Shown here one piece after another: positions 8,863 to 17,604 of a stretch of 58,461 nucleotides of DNA. How positions within the stretch are numbered: the first letter of the stretch is position 1; every line of letters begins with the position of its first letter. The stretch comes from Anaerolineaceae bacterium (GTDB taxonomy: Bacteria; Chloroflexota; Anaerolineae; Anaerolineales; Anaerolineaceae), in NCBI GenBank assembly GCA_012797695.1, contig JAAZOQ010000118.1, positions 1-58,461 on the forward strand. Reading direction: 5' to 3'. Made by a program: the position numbers and the translations under genes. Below the pieces are notes generated by a model that was given only the letters and a program-made list of their open reading frames with translations, was not told where the DNA came from and made no database searches.

Positions 8863-9561
8863 ATGGGAAAAGAAAATTCTACGAAGAGCAATCTTAAAGG
8901 CATCGGTGATAATCATTCAGGTGTTCTGATCGCGGAACAGGGACCGCTGGAAGGACAACGCTGGAACTTAGCCAACGAGCTGACAATTGGGCGGGCGGAG
9001 GACTGCGATATCCAGATCATGGACCGGCAGGTCTCACGTTATCATGCCCGCATTGGCTACGAAGAGCGGGAAGTGGTACTGGAAGATCTGGGCAGTAAGA
9101 ATGGAACCTACATTGAAGGGGAACCGATTGGTGAAAAGATCATCCTTTCGGATGGAACCTCTTTTCAGGTAGCCATGCTGCAAAAATTCGTGTACTACGT
9201 TTCTGATGCTACCATGCCGCTGGAAGACGTGCCCTATCTGGCCGAGAAAAAGAAGAAACAAGGACTGATCCTCGAAAAAAAATCACGCCAGGTCTGGGTG
9301 GGGAACAAAGAAGTTTTGCCCCCCCTTTCTGTTCCCCAATTCAAGCTGCTGGAATTACTGTATGAACAACCCGGGCGAGTAGTCACCCGTGAGGAATTGA
9401 TTGCAACGATTTGGGAAAATGAGCAGTCAGACGGGGTATCCGATCAGGCGCTGGACGCTTTGATCAGACGCCTGCGTGACCGGTTGGACAAACATGACCC
9501 GGATTTCGATTACATTGTAACCGTGCGCGGGCATGGACTGAGATTGCAAAACCGAGAATAG
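8863..9561 (+). CDS. FHA domain - winged-helix DNA-binding regulator
   Basis: A 232-residue protein. Residues about 25-105 are an FHA domain that reads phosphothreonine: LTIGRAEDCDIQI, then RQVSRYHARI, then LEDLGSKNGTYIEG, which holds the conserved G-R, S-x-x-H and N-G positions. Residues about 140-230 are an OmpR/PhoB-type winged helix (FKLLELLYEQPGRVVTREEL, LDALIRRLRDRLDK, VRGHGLRL). EmbR of mycobacteria has the same two modules in the opposite order. A regulator whose DNA binding is switched by Thr phosphorylation is the likely role, with the kinase next door as candidate partner. The start is supported by GAGG about 14 bases before ATG and by FHA alignment; AT-rich -10-like sequences (TATATT/TATTAT, 8833-8840) lie in the shared promoter region. 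Confidence 0.9.
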   Translation: MGKENSTKSNLKGIGDNHSGVLIAEQGPLEGQRWNLANELTIGRAEDCDIQIMDRQVSRYHARIGYEEREVVLEDLGSKNGTYIEGEPIGEKIILSDGTSFQVAMLQKFVYYVSDATMPLEDVPYLAEKKKKQGLILEKKSRQVWVGNKEVLPPLSVPQFKLLELLYEQPGRVVTREELIATIWENEQSDGVSDQALDALIRRLRDRLDKHDPDFDYIVTVRGHGLRLQNRE

Positions 9562-9569
9562 AATAAACA

Positions 9570-9610
9570 GAACCGGTGACAATTGAAAAGTCACCGGTTC
9601 TTCGTTTTTT
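9570..9610 (+). terminator. Intrinsic terminator after the FHA regulator gene
   Basis: A perfect 10-bp stem GAACCGGTGA / TCACCGGTTC (9570-9579 and 9591-9600) with an 11-base loop is followed by TTCGTTTTTT. It lies between convergent genes and ends the FHA-regulator transcript. Confidence 0.9.
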
Positions 9611-9626
9611 AAGTATCCTGAATTTC

Positions 9627-10979
9627 TCAGGCTTTCATCTTCTTTTCCATGTTGTAGCGCAGTGCTTCTTTGTAAATCGTGTTGAGAATTTCGAGCAATT
9701 CTTTCGATTCATTATGCGATTGAGCTTCAGCGATGATCGAATTCAATGCCTGCAGAAACTCGTCGGTGATCATGCCGTCGTGCTGGACGAGCAGCTCATG
9801 TCGGGCGGCTTCATCGGGAGCATCAATCATGTGCTGGATGAGTTCAATCTCGGGCGGGGGAGCGCTGAACTTTTCAATGATCGCGGTAATCTTCTGAATT
9901 TTCTCGAGGCGTGCCGAGTCGTTGGCCTGATTGGCCTGGGCGAAAGCATCGCGAACGGCCTGGGAAAAGAATTCATCGTATTCTTCGAGATGTTTCTGCA
10001 CTTCCTCTTCCAGGTTCTCGGCAGAAAGAAGGGCCTCGAGCAGCTTATTGGCGGCTTCGGCATGCTTCTTGATTTCGAGATCGTAATCGCGGGTGATTTT
10101 GAGCAGACGATCACGCAGCTCAACGAGCGCAGACTTGTCGGCATCAGCCGATTTATCGATCTTTTCGGTCAAACTCTGGAAGAACTGATAATCGAGCGCA
10201 TTGCGGGTGAGACTGACCACAGTGGTCAGGGCGCTCAAGGATTTGATCTCGCCCAAAATTTCGAGCAGGCGTTCGCGGGTCAGCCCGGCCTTGCTGGCTT
10301 CCTGGATGGCTTTGATAGCGTTTTGGGCTTCTTGATTCTGCGCCAGCAGCTCACGGCCTACTTCAGTCTGCTCCATCAACTCTTTGTTGAGAGCAGAAAG
10401 CATCTGGGCGGATTTTTCATCGCCCTGCATGATGGAGGACTCAATGAGCGTTGAGAAAATGGCAAAGAGGTTGCCATCAGCAAGAGCGCTGTTTTCAGCA
10501 ATGACCTGTTTGCGGGCCTCGGCATCAGGGGTCGAGATCAGTTTCTGAATGAAATTGATGCGTTTTTGCTGGGCTTCGAGCATTTCTTTGGTAATGCCAT
10601 CGGCCTCGAGAATGCGGTCGATCAGAGTCTGGTATGTGAGCATTACCTGCGGCTGGAACAAATAGCCCTTACGTTTTTCGGCGGGCAAAGCACTGACCAC
10701 CTGATTGATCAACGGGCCGATCTGTTTTTCTTGATCGTTTACAGCCACTCCCAATTCGGGCGGGAAGTAGGTCAGGAGCAGTTCTTTTTCGGGGTCATGG
10801 TAAACGAGAGGAACACTGATCATCCCTTCGTAGCCACAAGCCTGGCAGCGTGAGACGTTGGTTGTACGGCTCAAAAGTTTTTGCTTGGCCGTTGGATCGG
10901 TGTTCATATCGAAAAGCTGCTGGACTTCAGCAAGCATTGGTTGATGACAACGAGGACAATTGGTTTGAATTTTTGGCAT
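9627..10979 (-). CDS. CpXC-domain protein with long helical C-terminal region
   Basis: A 450-residue protein. The first 70 residues form a zinc-ribbon-like CpXC domain: NCPRCHQPM near the start and RCQACGYEG about 35 residues later, giving two CxxC pairs, followed by the family-type phrase SVPLVYHDPEKELLLTYFPPE. The remaining 370 residues are nearly all helical and charged, with a repeated heptad-like character, so a coiled-coil or scaffold is expected; no enzyme motif and no membrane helix is visible. I use the ATG at 10979, since an earlier in-frame ATG adds 11 residues that have no family match; a purine-rich AGAAGCGAGAG precedes it. Function of CpXC proteins is unknown. Typical members are shorter, so this one is long. 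Confidence 0.75.
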   Translation of the reverse strand: MPKIQTNCPRCHQPMLAEVQQLFDMNTDPTAKQKLLSRTTNVSRCQACGYEGMISVPLVYHDPEKELLLTYFPPELGVAVNDQEKQIGPLINQVVSALPAEKRKGYLFQPQVMLTYQTLIDRILEADGITKEMLEAQQKRINFIQKLISTPDAEARKQVIAENSALADGNLFAIFSTLIESSIMQGDEKSAQMLSALNKELMEQTEVGRELLAQNQEAQNAIKAIQEASKAGLTRERLLEILGEIKSLSALTTVVSLTRNALDYQFFQSLTEKIDKSADADKSALVELRDRLLKITRDYDLEIKKHAEAANKLLEALLSAENLEEEVQKHLEEYDEFFSQAVRDAFAQANQANDSARLEKIQKITAIIEKFSAPPPEIELIQHMIDAPDEAARHELLVQHDGMITDEFLQALNSIIAEAQSHNESKELLEILNTIYKEALRYNMEKKMKA

Positions 10980-11044
10980 TTTTCTCTCGCTTCTTCGAAT
11001 TAAATTCTCCAAGATTATACCATTGCGGATAGGTTTTCCCCAAA

Positions 11045-12604
11045 TTATTCGTTTTTCATCACCGGCAGGCTGAAGCAGACGCGGGCGCCCTTCTGATTTT
11101 CAGTATCCACCCACATTTTTCCGCCATGTGCTTCTACGATGGCTTTGGCCAGATACAGACCGAGACCGGCCCCCTTGGTTTGCCGAATGGCATCCGGGGA
11201 GCGATAGAAGCGGTCGAAAACAAAGGGCAGATCATTGGGATCAATGCCGGGCCCCTCGTCGTTAACGCAGCAGACAATCTGATCACCACGTAATTCAGCA
11301 GAAAGGGTGATCTTGCCTCCTGGAGCGTATTTAATGGAGTTGGATACCAGATTCGAGAATACCTGGTTAAGACGGGTTTCGTCCGCCAGAATCACCGGAA
11401 GCGGGGTAGGGATATCCACTTCGATGGTGTGCTTGGTGGTCTGGGTGCGAAACCGGGCGGCGACATGCTCGATCAAATCTGCCAGCTGCAGATCGGAGCG
11501 TTTGACGCTGAAGCCGCTGGCTTGCAGCCGGGTGGCATCCAGCAGATTTTCGATGTACCCACTCAGGCGATCAGCTTCTTCTTCGATCACCTGCAGGCTT
11601 TCCTGCACAATGGCGCTATCCCACTGGGTATCTTCGCGGCGCAGGGTGCCGACGTAGCCCTTGATCAGCGCGACCGGGGTCTTCAACTCGTGGCTAACCA
11701 CCGAAATGAAAGTGGATTTCATCTCCTCGGCCTGTCTGAAGCGGGTAATGTCGCGCACCGAAGTGATGATGTTGAGCAAATTACCCTCTTCCGAGATCAA
11801 CGGCGCGTAAGTGATGCCCACCGGCAGGGCCGGGTAGCCATAGGGACGCTGCAGATCGCCTTCCACGTACAGGGTGGCATGAGAAGTCAACGGCCAGCCA
11901 CCGGCGACTGCCTGTTCGAGCGTCATCTGCTGGGGTTTCTTGGCCCAGGTGATGACCTCGTCATGCGGACGGTTTTGCAGCGCCTCAAGTTTTTCGCCAA
12001 TCATGTGGCAAAAGGCCGGATTGCAGCGTTCCACGCGCAAGTCGGGAAGCAAGATCAAAATGCCATCCGCAGCGGAATCGAGCAGCGCGTTGACCCGGCG
12101 CCGGTCATTATCCATTTGCCGGTAAAGCTGGGCATTGTGGACGGCAATAGCCGCCTGGTCAGCAAAGCTCGACAGCAAGATACGATCATTGGGGCTGAAG
12201 GCCGCAAACTGGCGAAAGACGAAGATCACGCCCACATTACGGCCCGCAGTATTCAAGGGTAAACCCACACTGCTCAGGCGTCCCAGGGTCACCGCCTGGG
12301 TAAAGGCAGAGAGGATGCGGTTGATGGCCAGAACCTCGTTCTCGCTGGGGCTCTGCAGATCAGTGGATTGGGTAAATTGCTGTTCAAGGTATTCCTGAAA
12401 GGCAGGCGGCAGACCAGTGGAGACGCGGATTTGCCAGCCCTGAGTTTCGGAGCGCAACGCGATCAGACCGGCCTGACCGGCGAGCATTTCGATGGAAATA
12501 TTGAGAATTCGTTCCAGAAGTTTATCGAGATCCAGTTCCTGGGTGAGAGCTCGGGAGATTTCCAACAAATAATCGCGTTGGCGCACTCGAAAATCAGGCA
12601 GCAT
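11045..12604 (-). CDS. Sensor histidine kinase (GAF-PAS-HisKA-HATPase)
   Basis: A 519-residue cytoplasmic sensor kinase with no membrane helix. The order is: a short lead-in, a GAF domain at about 20-170 (LEISRALTQELDLDKLLERI start), a PAS domain at about 175-285 (ALLDSAADGILILLPDLRVE), HisKA with the phosphoacceptor His in ISVVSHELKTPVALIKGY at about 300, and an ATPase domain with N box (FSNLVSNSIKYAPGG), G1 box (NDEGPGIDP) and G2 box (TKGAGLGLYLAKAI). The ligand of the GAF domain is unknown. No response regulator is adjacent. It begins 7 bases after the aminotransferase stop, with AAAGGA nine bases before ATG, so it is probably expressed with the aminotransferase, which is an unusual partner. 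Confidence 0.96.
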   Translation of the reverse strand: MLPDFRVRQRDYLLEISRALTQELDLDKLLERILNISIEMLAGQAGLIALRSETQGWQIRVSTGLPPAFQEYLEQQFTQSTDLQSPSENEVLAINRILSAFTQAVTLGRLSSVGLPLNTAGRNVGVIFVFRQFAAFSPNDRILLSSFADQAAIAVHNAQLYRQMDNDRRRVNALLDSAADGILILLPDLRVERCNPAFCHMIGEKLEALQNRPHDEVITWAKKPQQMTLEQAVAGGWPLTSHATLYVEGDLQRPYGYPALPVGITYAPLISEEGNLLNIITSVRDITRFRQAEEMKSTFISVVSHELKTPVALIKGYVGTLRREDTQWDSAIVQESLQVIEEEADRLSGYIENLLDATRLQASGFSVKRSDLQLADLIEHVAARFRTQTTKHTIEVDIPTPLPVILADETRLNQVFSNLVSNSIKYAPGGKITLSAELRGDQIVCCVNDEGPGIDPNDLPFVFDRFYRSPDAIRQTKGAGLGLYLAKAIVEAHGGKMWVDTENQKGARVCFSLPVMKNE

Positions 12605-12610
12605 ATCGGT

Positions 12611-13972
12611 TTATCCTTTGGCGATACTCACTTCTGTGGCCGTGACATCAGAAAAGATTTCGGATTCGGCCAGGGAGATCGCTTCTTCGAAGATTTCAAG
12701 ACCTTCTTCCGCTTCAGCCTGCGATAGGGTCAATGTGGGTGAGATACGGATGGTGCTCTTGCCACAGCCCAGCGTCAGCAATCCGCGGTGGAAAGCGAGT
12801 TCTTCTATTTTATCGCGAAGTGCACGAGCAGGCTTCCGGGTAATGGGATCCTGAACGAATTCTACCCCGATCATGAGACCGATTCCGCGCACGTCCCCGA
12901 TAGAAGGATGGGCTGCCTGCATCCCGCGTAAGCGATCCAAGATGTAGGCGCCTACTATACGCGCGTTGGCCATGTATTCGTGCTCGATCAAATCGAGAGT
13001 TACCAGAGAAGCGGCACAGGCAAGCGGATTGCCGCCGTAGGTGTTGCCATGGGAACCTTTGGGCCAGGTGACCACAGATTGGCGGGCTACCATCGCGCCC
13101 ATAGGGACCCCAGAGGCGATGCCTTTGGCGACCGAAATGATATCTGGCTCAACACCGAAATTCTCGATTGACCACCAGCGGCCGGTACGGCCGACCCCGG
13201 CCTGCACTTCATCGGCGATCAGCAAAATGCCGTAACGGTCACATAAGGCGCGCAGTTGGGGGAAAAAGGAAGCCGGCGGCACGATATATCCGCCTTCTCC
13301 CTGGATTGGTTCAACCAGAAAAGCTGCTACTTCTTGCGGAGGGACCATTTTTTCGAAGAGTTCCTCTTGAATGTAGCGAATGACAGCATCCCCCATATCC
13401 TCGCCGGGATGGGCGAGCAGTACCGGTCGATAAGGATCCGGGTAGGGTACGTGAGTGACCCCATTCATACTGGGGAAGAACCCCTGGCGGTAATAAGGTT
13501 TGCTGGCCGTAAAAGAAAGAGCCCCCATCGTGCGGCCATGAAAGCCGCCGGTGAAGCCAATAAACTGCGGGCGCCCGGTATGGTAGCGGGCCAGTTTGAT
13601 GGCTGCCTCAACGCTTTCAGTTCCCGAGTTGGTTAAAAATGAGATCGCGTCCTCAGAAAACGGAGCGATGCGATTCAAATACTCGGCAACTTCCACCCAC
13701 TTCTGATGATAGAAATCTGAAGAGATGTGGATAAATTTTTCTGCTTGTTCTTGAATTGCAGCAACTACTTTGGGATGGCTGTGACCGGTAGACGTAACTG
13801 CAATGCCTGCGGCGAAATCCAGAAAACGGTTTCCATCGACATCCCATACTTCTGCGCCGCGTCCATGATCCATAACAAATGGATATCCTCTGGGATAGGA
13901 TGGAGAGACTACCTTTCGATCTCGTTCAATGAGACTCTGTGCGATAGGCCCTGGTAAGTTTAGCACCTTCAT
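12611..13972 (-). CDS. Class III PLP-dependent aminotransferase (acetylornithine/GABA type)
   Basis: A 453-residue fold-type I aminotransferase. It shows SGTESVEAAIKLARYHTGR (PLP phosphate contact), FHGRTMGALSFT, the ADEVQAGVGRTG box with the PLP-binding Asp, and SVAKGIASGVPMG with the Schiff-base lysine, then NTYGGNPLACAAS. This places it with acetylornithine, 4-aminobutyrate and related omega-amino acid aminotransferases; the substrate cannot be fixed. No arginine-synthesis gene is near, so a catabolic or polyamine role is as likely. The ATG has an excellent AAGGAGG ribosome binding site six bases before it. The sensor kinase gene follows 6 bases after the stop codon. Confidence 0.93.
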   Translation of the reverse strand: MKVLNLPGPIAQSLIERDRKVVSPSYPRGYPFVMDHGRGAEVWDVDGNRFLDFAAGIAVTSTGHSHPKVVAAIQEQAEKFIHISSDFYHQKWVEVAEYLNRIAPFSEDAISFLTNSGTESVEAAIKLARYHTGRPQFIGFTGGFHGRTMGALSFTASKPYYRQGFFPSMNGVTHVPYPDPYRPVLLAHPGEDMGDAVIRYIQEELFEKMVPPQEVAAFLVEPIQGEGGYIVPPASFFPQLRALCDRYGILLIADEVQAGVGRTGRWWSIENFGVEPDIISVAKGIASGVPMGAMVARQSVVTWPKGSHGNTYGGNPLACAASLVTLDLIEHEYMANARIVGAYILDRLRGMQAAHPSIGDVRGIGLMIGVEFVQDPITRKPARALRDKIEELAFHRGLLTLGCGKSTIRISPTLTLSQAEAEEGLEIFEEAISLAESEIFSDVTATEVSIAKG

Positions 13973-14107
13973 AGCGCACCTCCTTCTTTAGTGGTGGAGC
14001 CATTGACTTACTTCGGTATTCAATTGGCTTACATTAAATAATTTTAATCATTATAAGGGGAAGGCCGGGTTTCGTAAACTAAAACAGAGGGGGGAAAAGG
14101 GGAAGGG

Positions 14108-15037
14108 TTAACGATCTTCGGCAAGAGCAAAGGCGCCCAACAGACCGGCCTGATCGCCCAGTTTAGCGGGATGGATGGAGAAACCCTCGAGGTATTTTGC
14201 TGAAATGGCATGGGCACGTAGAGATTCCCAGATGGGATCGAAAATCAACGGGCCACTCAATGAAACGCCCCCTCCCAGAATAACGATGGAGGGATTCAAT
14301 ACAGCGAGTAAATCAGCGATGGCACGGCCGAGGTAGAAGCCAGCGCGGCGGTAAGCCTCAAGAGACAGCGCATCGCCCTTTTTGGCAGCGAACTCTATTT
14401 CGAGCGCGGATGCAGGATGAGCTGCCGAGAGCAAACTGGGCCGTCCCGACAGGAGTTCCTGCTCGACGTACTTTTCGATGGCTGTGCCTGAGGCCAGAGC
14501 TTCAAGGTGACCACGCAGGCCACAACTGCATACGGGTCCCTCTTCTTCCACGGTAATGTGCCCCAGTTCTCCGGCGCCGCCAGTGACCCCAGTGACCAGT
14601 TTTTCTTCGATGATGATGCCGGAGCCAATGCCGGTGCTGATCGTAATGTAGATCAGATTGCGGTGACCGATGCCGGCTCCATATTTCCACTCGCCGTAAG
14701 CAGCCAGGTTGGCATCATTCCCCACCAGGGCGGGGATATGGAAGTGATCCTGTACGTATTGCTGAAGGGGAAAATGAGTCCAGCCCGGAATATTGGAGGC
14801 AAAATCAATCACGCCATTTTCAGGCAGAACATTGCCGGGAGCCGCAATAGAAATGGCAGTAATTTCTTCGTGCAGCGGCCAGATCTGCTCAACAAGAGCG
14901 CACAGCCGGGCTTCAGGAGATTGGCCTTCTCCCTGAGTCGTGATTTTCTTTTGAGTGAGGGGGATGCTATGGCCTCTTTCGAAAAGAGCGGCACGAATAC
15001 TGGTGCCTCCGATATCGACAGCGACGATTTTCTCCAT
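14108..15037 (-). CDS. ROK-family sugar kinase (glucokinase-like)
   Basis: A 309-residue cytoplasmic kinase of the ROK family. It has the N-terminal phosphate loop AVDIGGTSIRAALF, the sugar-binding GNDANLAAYGEW with the catalytic-base Asp, the ATP loop STGIGSGIIIEEKL, and the zinc motif ELGHITV... CSCGLRGHLEALASG, where the usual fourth ligand Cys is His. GGGVSLSG comes near the end. Glucose or N-acetylated hexose is the likely substrate; there is no HTH domain, so it is an enzyme and not a repressor. The gene diverges from yvcK. Its transcript seems to be leaderless: TGCTATAAT stands with its last base seven bases before the ATG, leaving no room for a ribosome binding site. Confidence 0.92.
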   Translation of the reverse strand: MEKIVAVDIGGTSIRAALFERGHSIPLTQKKITTQGEGQSPEARLCALVEQIWPLHEEITAISIAAPGNVLPENGVIDFASNIPGWTHFPLQQYVQDHFHIPALVGNDANLAAYGEWKYGAGIGHRNLIYITISTGIGSGIIIEEKLVTGVTGGAGELGHITVEEEGPVCSCGLRGHLEALASGTAIEKYVEQELLSGRPSLLSAAHPASALEIEFAAKKGDALSLEAYRRAGFYLGRAIADLLAVLNPSIVILGGGVSLSGPLIFDPIWESLRAHAISAKYLEGFSIHPAKLGDQAGLLGAFALAEDR

Positions 15038-15052
15038 GCGGCTATTATAGCA
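15037..15052 (-). promoter_or_regulatory. Extended -10 promoter of the ROK kinase gene (leaderless start)
   Basis: On the minus strand the sequence TGC-TATAAT-AGCCGC-ATG places a perfect extended -10 box (TATAAT, 15049 down to 15044) six bases before the start codon at 15037. The expected first RNA base is the A of ATG or close to it. No -35 consensus is evident at the usual distance. Confidence 0.75.
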
Positions 15053-15067
15053 TGGCGGCTAATTTAT

Positions 15068-15096
15068 TTGACGGTGCAATAAAAGACTGCTATCAT
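15068..15096 (+). promoter_or_regulatory. Consensus sigma-70-type promoter of yvcK
   Basis: TTGACG (15068-15073), a 17-base spacer ending in TGC, and TATCAT (15091-15096). The ATG of yvcK is at 15105, eight bases after the -10 box, so the 5' leader is zero to three bases and has no ribosome binding site. Confidence 0.8.
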
Positions 15097-15104
15097 TCAC
15101 ACAT

Positions 15105-16457
15105 ATGCGTTCCTCTAGACGTCGTTGGTTTCAACGTGCCCTACAATATGCCAATCGTTCCCTGCGCTGGTTGATCCCGGGTATTGGGGTAAAACGCTGG
15201 GTCGCTGTGATTTTGTTGGGGACAGTTTTTTTGGCGCTGGGTTTCGCGGTTCTGATTCTGGATGTCTATCGAACAGCCCCAGAGACCTGGTGGCTGCCCG
15301 TCCTTTCTATATTGTCACTGCGTTTTCTGGATCGTCCGCTGCGGGCCTTGATCTTCGGCTCCATTGGCATTGGACTGGTCATTTTAGGTATTGTCAAACT
15401 GAATCGCACCTTGCTGAGGCCTTTCCTGGCACCGGGGCGGGACGTGATCGACACAGTTTCGGATTACCGCCGGCGTGAGCGCGGTCCGCGCATTGTGGTC
15501 ATTGGGGGAGGGACCGGGCTTTCAGCATTGCTGCGCGGCATCAAAGAATACACCCGCAACGTTACGGCGATCGTGACCGTGGCCGATGATGGCGGTTCCT
15601 CTGGAAAACTGCGCAAGAACATTGGCATCTTGCCGCCGGGGGATATTCGTAACTGTCTGACGGCTCTTTCAAGTGATGAGGAAATGCTGACGCAAATCTT
15701 CCAGTACCGCTTTGGCGAAAATTATGGCCTGAGCGGACATTCGCTGGGCAATTTGCTGATCTCCGCGCTGACAGACATCACCGGCAGTTTCGAAGATGCC
15801 GTTGCAGAGACCGGGCGGGTACTGGCGGTGCAGGGGCAGGTGTTGCCTTCCACACTGCACAACGTCAGCCTGGTGGCTGATGTGCGTTTGCCGGATAAAG
15901 ACGTGGAAGTGCGTATCAAAGGCGAGAGCCAGATCCCCAAGATTGGCGGCAAGATCAAGCGTCTGTGGATCGAGCCGGGTAACCCGGCGGCTTTTCCGCC
16001 GACTATTCAGGCATTGTTGAATGCGGATCTGATCATCATTGGCCCAGGCAGCCTGTATACCAGTCTGGTTGCCAATTTGCTGGTGCCTGATCTGGTAGAA
16101 GCCTTGCGGGTAAGCCGGGCATATAAATTCTACGTGTGCAACGTGGCGACGCAAGCAGGGGAAACCGATGATTTCACCGTGGAAGATCACGTTGAAGTAC
16201 TGGATCGCCATATTGGCGCCCATATCTTTGATCTGGTGGTCTGCAACCAAAAAATAGAAGCTGCCCCGCCAAATGGAGTACAATGGGTAGCAGTAAATCC
16301 GTTGCGAGAAAGTGGTTACCCGATTTATCAGGCTGATCTGCTGGATGAAAAGAACCCTATCCGACACGATTCAGCCAAGCTGGCGAAAACAATCATGGAC
16401 CTGTATTACGAACGTACCGGCCCATTGAGCAATCGTGAGGATAGTTCAACACTTTAG
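15105..16457 (+). CDS. yvcK: YvcK/CofD-like gluconeogenesis factor with N-terminal membrane part
   Basis: YvcK-type proteins bind UDP-sugars and are needed for cell shape and growth on gluconeogenic carbon in Firmicutes and mycobacteria. This 450-residue protein has two or three hydrophobic helices in the first 110 residues (KRWVAVILLGTVFLALGFAV and a second at about 85-105), then the conserved core: VIGGGTGLSALLRGIKEY, ADDGGSSGKLRKN, GILPPGDIRNCLTAL, FGENYGLSGHSLGNLL and IIGPGSLYTSLVANLLVP. Membrane-anchored forms are known besides the soluble B. subtilis type. It sits upstream of gap and pgk, in keeping with a glycolysis/gluconeogenesis role. The transcript appears to start at or just before the ATG. 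Confidence 0.93.
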   Translation: MRSSRRRWFQRALQYANRSLRWLIPGIGVKRWVAVILLGTVFLALGFAVLILDVYRTAPETWWLPVLSILSLRFLDRPLRALIFGSIGIGLVILGIVKLNRTLLRPFLAPGRDVIDTVSDYRRRERGPRIVVIGGGTGLSALLRGIKEYTRNVTAIVTVADDGGSSGKLRKNIGILPPGDIRNCLTALSSDEEMLTQIFQYRFGENYGLSGHSLGNLLISALTDITGSFEDAVAETGRVLAVQGQVLPSTLHNVSLVADVRLPDKDVEVRIKGESQIPKIGGKIKRLWIEPGNPAAFPPTIQALLNADLIIIGPGSLYTSLVANLLVPDLVEALRVSRAYKFYVCNVATQAGETDDFTVEDHVEVLDRHIGAHIFDLVVCNQKIEAAPPNGVQWVAVNPLRESGYPIYQADLLDEKNPIRHDSAKLAKTIMDLYYERTGPLSNREDSSTL

Positions 16458-16467
16458 TGGATAACAA

Positions 16468-16485
16468 ACCATGTCTGGACATGGT
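16468..16485. promoter_or_regulatory. Palindrome in the gap promoter region (candidate operator)
   Basis: ACCATGT-CTGG-ACATGGT is a perfect 7-bp inverted repeat in the 62-base gap between yvcK and gap. A -10-like TAAAAT follows directly (16486-16491), so a protein bound here would sit across the -35/-10 spacer. No regulator gene nearby is an obvious match. Confidence 0.45.
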
Positions 16486-16519
16486 AAAATCTGGTTAGAT
16501 AAATTTAGGAGGCATTAAG

Positions 16520-17572
16520 ATGACAGTGAAAGTTGGTATTAACGGATTTGGTCGTATCGGCCGTCAGGTTTTGAAAGCCATGATCGAACGTCATGGCAAA
16601 GAATTGGAAGTTGTCGCAATCAACGACCTTTTCGATACCAAAACCAATGCACAGCTTTTCAAATACGATTCAAACTACGGTATTTTCCCGGGTGAAGTCC
16701 TGGCTACGGACAACAGCCTGATCATCGATGGCAAGACCATCCGTGTCTTCGCTGAAAAAGATCCGGGTGCGCTGCCCTGGAAAGAACTGGGTGTGGATAT
16801 CGTCATCGAATCCACCGGTCTGTTCACTGATGCCAACGGTGACCCCGCCAAGGGCAAACCGGGTGCCCGTGTGCACATCGAAAAAGGTGGCGCCAAGAAA
16901 GTTATTATTTCGGCACCCGCCAAGAACGAAGACATCACCATCGTGTTGGGCGTGAACGAGAGTAAATATGATCCCGCCAAGCATCATGTCATTTCCAATG
17001 CTTCCTGCACCACCAACTGTCTGGCCCCTGCTGCGAAGATCGTGAATGACAACTTCGGTATCATTCACGGTGTGATGACCACCATCCATTCTTACACCAA
17101 TGACCAGGTTATTCTGGATCAGGGCCACAAGAAAGAACTGCGCCGCTCTCGCTCTGCCGGCCAGAACATCATCCCCACCACCACCGGTGCTGCCAAAGCC
17201 GTCGCTCTGGTTATCCCCGAGCTGAAGGGTAAATTCGATGGCTTCTCCCTGCGCGTCCCAACCCCGACCGTTTCCATCGTCGATTTCGTGGCCAATATCG
17301 AGAAACCGACCACCAAGGAAGAATTGAATGCCAAGTTCGAAGAAGCCGCTAACGGCGCTTTGAAGGGCATTCTGGGTGTGACCCACGGCGATTACAATGA
17401 TCCGTTGGTTTCGATGGACTTCAAAGGCGATCCTCGCTCCTCGATCGTTGACCTGCCCACCAACATGGTGATGGACGGCACTTTGATCAAGGTAGTCACC
17501 TGGTACGACAATGAATGGGGTTATTCTTGCCGCGCCACTGATTTGGCTGCTATGGTTGCCAAGAAACTCTAG
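16520..17572 (+). CDS. gap: Glyceraldehyde-3-phosphate dehydrogenase, type I
   Basis: Phosphorylating GAPDH interconverts glyceraldehyde 3-phosphate and 1,3-bisphosphoglycerate with NAD(P). The 350-residue protein has the NAD fold [16 protein letters not shown], the active site [12 protein letters not shown] with the catalytic Cys, and the conserved KLTGMAFR counterpart reads [17 protein letters not shown], followed by [13 protein letters not shown] somewhat extended form for the family (usual length about 335). The start has a strong AGGAGG ribosome binding site eight bases before ATG. Codon choice is strongly biased to a few codons, as expected for a highly expressed gene. pgk follows 99 bases on, separated by a large perfect hairpin. 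Confidence 0.98.
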   Translation: MTVKVGINGFGRIGRQVLKAMIERHGKELEVVAINDLFDTKTNAQLFKYDSNYGIFPGEVLATDNSLIIDGKTIRVFAEKDPGALPWKELGVDIVIESTGLFTDANGDPAKGKPGARVHIEKGGAKKVIISAPAKNEDITIVLGVNESKYDPAKHHVISNASCTTNCLAPAAKIVNDNFGIIHGVMTTIHSYTNDQVILDQGHKKELRRSRSAGQNIIPTTTGAAKAVALVIPELKGKFDGFSLRVPTPTVSIVDFVANIEKPTTKEELNAKFEEAANGALKGILGVTHGDYNDPLVSMDFKGDPRSSIVDLPTNMVMDGTLIKVVTWYDNEWGYSCRATDLAAMVAKKL

Positions 17573-17604
17573 TCGGCCGTTGACTTTCGAGTCTTGAAAT
17601 AAAT

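Noticed and set aside
9576..10454. Long open frame of 292 codons on the plus strand opposite the CpXC gene
   Set aside because: It lies wholly inside the CpXC gene on the other strand, its protein has no domain pattern, and such antisense frames are common in GC-rich coding DNA with strong codon bias.
11429..12262. 277-codon antisense frame opposite the sensor kinase gene
   Set aside because: Shadow frame with no ribosome binding site and no domain.
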